This document shows, in pieces, positions 6,694 to 11,503 of a stretch of 11,503 nucleotides of DNA. Below the pieces are notes generated by a model. That model saw nothing but the letters and a program-made list of their open reading frames with translations, did not search any database and was not told where the DNA came from. This DNA comes from Candidatus Hydrogenedentota bacterium (lineage in GTDB: Bacteria; Hydrogenedentota; Hydrogenedentia; Hydrogenedentales; SLHB01). The stretch is from contig PUOI01000455.1 of assembly GCA_003552765.1 (NCBI GenBank), positions 1 to 11,503 of the forward strand, given 5' to 3'. Position 1 is the stretch's first letter, and every line of letters starts with the position of its first letter. The position numbers and the translations under genes are program-made.

Positions 6694-8102
6694 GCTGCGA
6701 TACGGGGCTGCGCTTCGAGTTCCGTTTTCCAAGCGCGGCGCAAAGCGAGGAGCGCGCTCTGGGTTGGGGATATGGCTCCCTGTACTTTCTGGGCGACGCC
6801 GTATGGGTGTCGGAAGACGAGACGGGGAAGGAGAAGCCGTTATGGTGGACGTGGCTCGATCTTCTCGAGTTCTTGGGCAAATGGTGGCCCTGGCTTACTC
6901 TAGAAGAGAACTATCCCATACCGCTTATCCCGCCCCCGGTATATCCCGCGCATCTTCAGCGCGAGGCAGAGCGCCGTTGGGAAGATAGGCCCGGCCATCT
7001 TACCGAACCCGAGGAGCGAGCGGTATATCGTTTTCACTGCCGCCATGATCTCGCCATGGCGTTGAAAGGGACTTTTGTTCCTTCCATTATGATTTTACGC
7101 CAAGGCCGGCAGTACTTGATCTCGGACGCCGCATTCGCCCGCAACGCACCAAGGCCCTATGAGGAAGTCGTTGACACGCTTGAAGGAGTGGGGAACTTTA
7201 TCGCGGAATACGTGCGGGAAGGCAAGCATCCCCGTCAAGAGGCCGCGCTAGAGTTGTGGGAGACGCGAGCGAGGCGGTCCCGCGAGCAGGGCCTCGTGAT
7301 ACGCACGGGGCTTAGCCGTGAAGAGCTGGAGCGTTTGGCTGCCAACGAGGACCCCGCCACGTTTTGGGAATACAATGCCGAGGACGGCGAAGAAGAGTCC
7401 GAACTGGTGGCCGCGGCTCGGATGACTGCCGCAATGACACATGAACAGCAAGCCGATATCCTAGGCCGGATTCGCGAAACGAAGAGACGAGAAACCCCAA
7501 GACTCGATGAATTCACGGAGGAGTTTGCGCGAGTATTTGAGGAATGCGGCCCTTGGCATAACCAAGGGTATTGGGCCGCGGCCTGGCTGCGGGACCAACT
7601 CGATCACGCGGTTCGGGAATCGATTGACCCGGAGATTTTGTTAATAAGCTGGGGGGTGGATATTGAGGAAGTGCGTTATCCCGATTGCAAGCTGGAGGCT
7701 ATCGCCGCGTGGGGACCTAGGCACGGGCCTGTGGTTTTTGTAAATACCGCCGAAGGCATTCGCTCATCCCATTCATACGGAAGACGCGCCACGCTCGCTC
7801 ACGAGATTGCCCATCTGCTTATCGATCGGGATCGCGCCTTGCCGGTGGCCGAGGTGCTAGGGGGAGCCACACCCGAGCACGCCGAGAAGCGGGCTAGGGC
7901 GTTTGCGGCGGAATTCTTGTTGCCGCGGGAAGCGGCGCTTAATGTGCTGCGCAATGCCGAATCGCTCGGCGCCGCCATGGAAAAACTCCAGCAGAATTAT
8001 GGGGTTAGCAGGGAAGTGGTGGCGTGGCAGATTCTCAACTCAAGAGGGTCTGAACAGTTGAGCAAGGACGAACGCCGGGAACTCGACGGTATTGTCCAGT
8101 AG
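6666..8102 (+). CDS. ImmA/IrrE-family zinc metallopeptidase with unrecognised N-terminal region
   Basis: This is a 478-aa predicted cytoplasmic metallopeptidase. Residues about 325-460 form the ImmA/IrrE (COG2856-like) domain. HEIAH (379-383) gives two zinc ligands and the catalytic Glu380. E407, in AEKRARAFAAEFLLP, is the expected third ligand and precedes the family's 'FAaefLlP' motif. ImmA cleaves a phage-like repressor and IrrE/PprI triggers the radiation response by cleaving DdrO, so a regulator-cleaving role is likely. About 300 residues precede this domain, including a Trp-rich stretch (PLWWTWLDLLEFLGKWWPWL, 58-77) and HDLAMALKGTFVPSIMILRQ (127-146). I do not recognise them, and no Xre-type HTH is apparent. 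The start at 6666 is chosen for AAGGA (6652-6656), nine bases upstream. The gene overlaps the preceding small gene by 28 bp; a GH88-like gene follows after 51 bp on the same strand. Confidence 0.85.
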   Translation: MAEEIRRTIGCDTGLRFEFRFPSAAQSEERALGWGYGSLYFLGDAVWVSEDETGKEKPLWWTWLDLLEFLGKWWPWLTLEENYPIPLIPPPVYPAHLQREAERRWEDRPGHLTEPEERAVYRFHCRHDLAMALKGTFVPSIMILRQGRQYLISDAAFARNAPRPYEEVVDTLEGVGNFIAEYVREGKHPRQEAALELWETRARRSREQGLVIRTGLSREELERLAANEDPATFWEYNAEDGEEESELVAAARMTAAMTHEQQADILGRIRETKRRETPRLDEFTEEFARVFEECGPWHNQGYWAAAWLRDQLDHAVRESIDPEILLISWGVDIEEVRYPDCKLEAIAAWGPRHGPVVFVNTAEGIRSSHSYGRRATLAHEIAHLLIDRDRALPVAEVLGGATPEHAEKRARAFAAEFLLPREAALNVLRNAESLGAAMEKLQQNYGVSREVVAWQILNSRGSEQLSKDERRELDGIVQ

Positions 8103-8153
8103 TTTCAACTATTTCATGGACTGTGAAGTTTCAAAGCCAATAGGGAGGGTAGC

Positions 8154-9530
8154 ATGGCAATTCGGATTGACCCGTTGATTAAGCCGGCCGACCTGAAGGA
8201 GGCCATCGACTGGGTGTTTCAATCGGCGCGCCCGAAGATTGAGGCGCTTAATGAATACTGGGATCCCGCCAAGGGATCGCCCGTATTTACCGTAAAAGGT
8301 AAGTACACCAGCCGGGGCTGGACGGAGTGGACGCAAGGTTTCCAGTATGGATGCCAAATCTTTCTGTTTGACGCCTTGGAGGACGAGAAATTCCTGCGCC
8401 TTGGGCGAGACAACACCATACGGTTCATGGCCCCGCATGTCAGCCATACCGGCGTGCATGACCACGGCTTCAACAATGTGAGCACCTATGGGAACCTGCG
8501 CCGGTTGGCCCGCGAAGGGCGGATCGACATGTCCGAGGACGAAATGCAGTTCCACGAAATGGCGCTAAAGGCCTCCGGCGCGGCGCAAGCCTCGCGTTGG
8601 ACCGTCACGAACGATGGCACAGGCTTCATCCCCTCGTTCAACGGGCCGCACTCCTTGTTCAGTGACACCATCCGTTCGTGCCGGGTGCTGGTTCTTGCTC
8701 ATCAGCTTGGCCATGTACTCATGGGAGAAGGAGATAGGCGCATCAACCTCCTCGGCCGGGCGATTGAGCATGCGCGGAACACTGCACGCTACAACGTCTA
8801 CTATGGCGAGGGGCGCGACCATTACGATGTCCGGGGCCGGGTGGTGCATGAAAGCATCTTCAACACGCGCGATGGGAACTACCGGTGCCCAAGCACGCAG
8901 CAAGGCTATTCTCCCTTCAGCACCTGGACCCGGGGCCTTTCGTGGGTTGTGTGTGGGTACGCGGAAGAACTCGAAGCGTTGGCCGTCTTGCCGGATGAAG
9001 ACCTGAAACCCTTCGGAGGCCGGAAAGAGATCCAGGCGATGATGATGAAGGCGGCCACGGCGGCGGCTGACTTCTTTATCGCGAACACGCCTATCGACGG
9101 CGTGCCCTACTGGGACACCGGCGCGCCGGGGCTGGCGCAGATGCCGGGGTACCTGGATAAGCCCGCGCAGATAGACAATCCCTATGAACCCGTGGATAGC
9201 TCAGCCGCGGCCATCACGGCGCAGGGGCTGCTTCGCCTCGGCCATGTCCTGGGCCTGGACGGCGCCGGCCGGGATTACTACCAAGCAGGTCTGACCGTTG
9301 CGCGTACGCTGTTCAGCGAGGATTACATCTCCGAGGATCCCGACCATCACGGCATACTGCTCCATTGTCAGTACCACCGCCCCAACGGATGGGACCACAT
9401 CCCAGAAGGTAAAACCATCCCGCAAGGGGAGTCGTGCATGTGGGGCGATTACCATGCCATGGAGCTTGCACTGTATCTTCGGCGCGAGATCCAGGGAGGA
9501 CCCTACTACAAGTTCTTTGATGGAGCGTGA
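8154..9530 (+). CDS. GH88-like glycosidase (unsaturated glucuronyl hydrolase type)
   Basis: This 458-aa protein resembles glycoside hydrolase family 88, (alpha/alpha)6-barrel enzymes that remove unsaturated uronic acids from the non-reducing end of lyase-generated oligosaccharides. Supporting motifs are RGWTEWTQGFQYG (54-66), VHDHGFNNVSTYGNL (101-115), QQGYSPFSTWTRGLSWVVCG (249-268), YWDTGAPG (319-326), PVDSSAAAITAQGLLRLG (347-364) and CMWGDYHAMELALYL (428-442). By comparison with the Bacillus enzyme, D103 and D171 (FSDTIRS) sit where the two catalytic aspartates are expected. There is no signal peptide, so it should act in the cytoplasm on imported oligosaccharides. The start has a strong ribosome-binding site, GGGAGGG just upstream. 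It follows the metallopeptidase by 51 bp, which could mean read-through or a separate promoter that I do not see. It is convergent with a GH42-like gene. Family membership is likely; the substrate is unknown. Confidence 0.82.
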   Translation: MAIRIDPLIKPADLKEAIDWVFQSARPKIEALNEYWDPAKGSPVFTVKGKYTSRGWTEWTQGFQYGCQIFLFDALEDEKFLRLGRDNTIRFMAPHVSHTGVHDHGFNNVSTYGNLRRLAREGRIDMSEDEMQFHEMALKASGAAQASRWTVTNDGTGFIPSFNGPHSLFSDTIRSCRVLVLAHQLGHVLMGEGDRRINLLGRAIEHARNTARYNVYYGEGRDHYDVRGRVVHESIFNTRDGNYRCPSTQQGYSPFSTWTRGLSWVVCGYAEELEALAVLPDEDLKPFGGRKEIQAMMMKAATAAADFFIANTPIDGVPYWDTGAPGLAQMPGYLDKPAQIDNPYEPVDSSAAAITAQGLLRLGHVLGLDGAGRDYYQAGLTVARTLFSEDYISEDPDHHGILLHCQYHRPNGWDHIPEGKTIPQGESCMWGDYHAMELALYLRREIQGGPYYKFFDGA

Positions 9531-9534
9531 GACC

Positions 9535-9554
9535 GGGGGCGGAAACCCGCCTCC
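9535..9554. terminator. Hairpin between convergent glycosidase genes (possible terminator)
   Basis: GGGGGCGG (9535-9542) and CCGCCTCC (9547-9554) form an 8-bp GC-rich stem with one G-U pair and an AAAC loop, filling most of the 25-bp gap between two converging stop codons. Only a short T-run (TT, then C, ATT) follows on the + strand and none on the minus strand. A terminator role is therefore likely but the element is weaker than the one at 4218. Confidence 0.5.
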
Positions 9555-9555
9555 T

Positions 9556-11503
9556 TCATTGCGTGTCGAGGCGCACGACGTTCACGCTGGCGGTGGCGGT
9601 TCGGCCTGTCAACATGTCGCGCGCGATAACGCGGTAACGCCCGGGGCGCTGGTTGTGGGCCAAGGGGAAGTACGCTTGCGCTCGCCCGTCCCGGGCTTCA
9701 ATCGTCTGGCTGTGGTAGGAAACCGTTTCCCCCGTGGGGTCCTCCAAACGCAACCGGATCCAGTGCTTACCTGGCAAACCGTCTTGCGTCCTGAGCGCAA
9801 GCGCGATGGGAATGCGTTCGCCCGCAGTGGCCTGATCGGGGGTAAGCATGGCGAGTTCGGTGACTTCATAGGGAAGCACGCTGTACAACGCCGCCTCGCC
9901 TGGGCCAAGGCGTGCTGAAACGCGTTGGGGCCGAGTGACGGGCTCGCCGCTGATGAGATCGTACACATAGCCTCCGCCGGATAGATTGAGGCGGAGGCGT
10001 GTTTGATCCGGGCCTCTGACGGGATCTCGGAGCAATCCAACGAACGTAGCCTCGCCAAAACGGAATCCAATGCGTTCCCCTGGGAACCAGGTTTCCTCCT
10101 GGAAAAGCTCCACAATGGGGCGGAGGCCCGCATTCCGCATGGTGGCGTCCAGCGCGCTGCGTAGCGCTTCATCGGCGCTGGCGTCATCGCCATACTCCGG
10201 CAATTCTCCGTCAAATAGCACGGTCTTGATGGTCCGTTCCTCGCCATTCTCGCCGGTGTCCCGCCAAGCAATGAGCGGCGTTAGACGAACCTGCTCACCC
10301 TCGGCTTCGTCTTCCTCGATTTCGTTTTCCTCGGTCTCGTCTGCTGCCTGATTTTGGGCGAAAAGGCCTTCAAGGGGGGAGGCATCCCGTTCCACGCCGC
10401 TGGCGTTGTGTGTGCCGGGAAGCCCGGCGGCGACGAGTACGCCGCCATCATCGACAAAGGCCTCCAGAGCGGCCGCCTCTTCCTCGTCCATGGCCCCAAT
10501 CATGGGAAGCACAAGCACCGAGTATTCGCTGAGCCTTTCTCCGGTCAGCTCGGGGTAGGCGATGAGGTCCGCCTGATAGCCGAGGTCCAGGAGCGCGCGA
10601 TGGAGGCCCTCTTGCGCGACGGGCAACGCAGCGCCGGGATTGAATTGGCTTACGTAATAGCTGGGCCGATTGGCGTAGATTGCCACGCCGGAATGGCCAA
10701 TATACCCCTGCTGCGCCATCGTTCCGAGCGTGTTCCGGGTTGTTTCTATTGTTTCGCCAAGGATCTCCAGGAGCGGCGTGGGACGGCCGTCCATCGTGAC
10801 GGCCCCAGGCAGATACGAGCTATCGGGGTTACTTAGGGCCCCATCCCAGACAATGCCGCGAAAACCGTTTAGTGCGGCTCGCCAGATAAGCCATTGCGCG
10901 TGGGACAGACCATGTTCCAGATGTTCCGGCCCGTTATACGATAGCGACCAGTACGCATCGGGGCGGCGGCGGGCCCGTAGCGGCGCCATGGCGGCGTGTT
11001 CGGGGGGCACCGATATCCAGTTTAGGCTGCGGCTCAGCGCGTCCAGATCCAAACCGCTGAAAGGACAGGGGGGGCGGCTCAGGCTTATCCCGGCGTGGAC
11101 CGTGGGGAAGAGTTCCTCTAAGAGGTCCATGTCTCTTTCATGTACGACAGAAAAACGCTCCTCCATGAACAGCCGATGGGCAATCCATGGCGCGGGCCTT
11201 TGTTCCTCGATGGCGGTCTCGAAGTCAAGCGGTTCTACCTCGCTCCAGTCCGCGTATTCGGCGTCCCAAGCCTCGTTCAGGGCATCCAGCGAACCCTTGC
11301 GATCGCTCAACCAAGCTTGAAAGGCCGCTTCGCAATGCGCGCAACGGCAGGCGTCTTGTCCTTCTTCGCTGGCGAGCCGGTTATCGTGGCCGAGCGAATA
11401 GTGGGGGGGACCGGCGTCCCAAGGGGCGGTGGCCTCATGGTGAAGCCGTTGGTGCTGGGCGTGATGATACGCTCCTTCCGAGATACAGGGGACCCGCTCG
11501 CCC
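9556..11503 (-). CDS. GH42/beta-galactosidase-like protein (N-terminus beyond window)
   Basis: The minus-strand frame is open to the window edge, giving at least 648 residues with the N-terminus missing; the TTG at 11310 is internal. The first visible part looks like the end of a GH42-type TIM barrel: YSLGHDN, then CRCAHCEAAFQAWLSDRKGS with the CxCxxC zinc pattern of GH42, LDALNEAWDAEYADW, and AQWLIWRAALNGFRGIVWDG. A GATase-like trimerisation domain follows (VAIYANRPSYYVSQ, YSVLVLPMIGAMDEEEAAAL, FVDDGGVLVAAG). After it come an acidic low-complexity linker (DNA about 10293-10356) and a beta-rich C-terminal part with RPGRYRVIARDMLTGRTA. GH42 enzymes hydrolyse beta-galactosides. The usual Glu of the 'LGDEN'-type motif appears as D here, and no clear nucleophile Glu is visible, so activity is uncertain. 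The neighbouring GH88-like gene fits polysaccharide breakdown. The family is likely; the specificity is unknown. Confidence 0.75.
   Translation of the reverse strand, partial: GERVPCISEGAYHHAQHQRLHHEATAPWDAGPPHYSLGHDNRLASEEGQDACRCAHCEAAFQAWLSDRKGSLDALNEAWDAEYADWSEVEPLDFETAIEEQRPAPWIAHRLFMEERFSVVHERDMDLLEELFPTVHAGISLSRPPCPFSGLDLDALSRSLNWISVPPEHAAMAPLRARRRPDAYWSLSYNGPEHLEHGLSHAQWLIWRAALNGFRGIVWDGALSNPDSSYLPGAVTMDGRPTPLLEILGETIETTRNTLGTMAQQGYIGHSGVAIYANRPSYYVSQFNPGAALPVAQEGLHRALLDLGYQADLIAYPELTGERLSEYSVLVLPMIGAMDEEEAAALEAFVDDGGVLVAAGLPGTHNASGVERDASPLEGLFAQNQAADETEENEIEEDEAEGEQVRLTPLIAWRDTGENGEERTIKTVLFDGELPEYGDDASADEALRSALDATMRNAGLRPIVELFQEETWFPGERIGFRFGEATFVGLLRDPVRGPDQTRLRLNLSGGGYVYDLISGEPVTRPQRVSARLGPGEAALYSVLPYEVTELAMLTPDQATAGERIPIALALRTQDGLPGKHWIRLRLEDPTGETVSYHSQTIEARDGRAQAYFPLAHNQRPGRYRVIARDMLTGRTATASVNVVRLDTQ

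Noticed and set aside
6064..6732. A 223-residue N-terminal extension of the carbamoyltransferase frame on the minus strand
   Set aside because: The family's canonical N-terminus (MNILGISAF) begins at 6063 with a ribosome-binding site, the extension has no recognisable domain, and it lies opposite the better-supported + strand gene at 6298-6693.
8101..8134. Direct repeat AGTTTCAA at 8101-8108 and 8127-8134 before the GH88-like gene
   Set aside because: Only eight bases and two copies, partly overlapping the preceding stop codon; this can arise by chance, and no promoter is evident beside it.

Overview
The window reads as a chromosomal segment of a moderately GC-rich Gram-negative-type (outer-membrane-bearing) bacterium. 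An MlaFED/MCE lipid-transport operon with an auxiliary lipoprotein implies an outer membrane. The gene mix (LigA, fused STAS-permease, NodU/CmcH-type carbamoyltransferase, GH88-like and GH42-like glycosidases) fits uncultured Planctomycetota/Hydrogenedentota-like polysaccharide degraders. That taxonomic guess is inference only and rests on no marker gene.

Left part (1-4147, all + strand): the C-terminal end of NAD-dependent DNA ligase (ligA), overlapping by ATGA with an MCE-type ABC transporter set. The order is a STAS-MlaE fusion permease, the MlaF ATPase, a 136-bp gap with a palindrome and possible promoter, the MlaD substrate-binding MCE protein, and an ABC_trans_aux-type outer-membrane lipoprotein. 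A strong intrinsic terminator (4218 to about 4259) closes the operon and runs into the 3' end of the convergent carbamoyltransferase gene.

Middle (4234-8102): a minus-strand NodU/CmcH-family carbamoyltransferase of 609 aa. Its general fold residues are well kept, but several of the family's most invariant metal- and substrate-binding motifs are altered. Divergently transcribed across 234 bp lies a two-gene module: a 131-aa protein I cannot name, overlapping by 28 bp a 478-aa ImmA/IrrE-type zinc metallopeptidase with a large N-terminal region that I do not recognise. This pair is the best candidate for an undescribed system here (toxin-antitoxin, defence or regulated-proteolysis type), but no function can be assigned from sequence alone.

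Right part (8154-11503): a GH88-like unsaturated-uronyl hydrolase-type (alpha/alpha)6-barrel protein without a signal peptide. It is convergent with a minus-strand GH42/beta-galactosidase-like protein whose N-terminus lies beyond the window. A hairpin sits in the 25-bp gap between them. The pair suggests oligosaccharide breakdown, though the GH42-like protein may lack the usual acid/base glutamate. No tRNA, rRNA, CRISPR array, insertion sequence or attachment site was seen.
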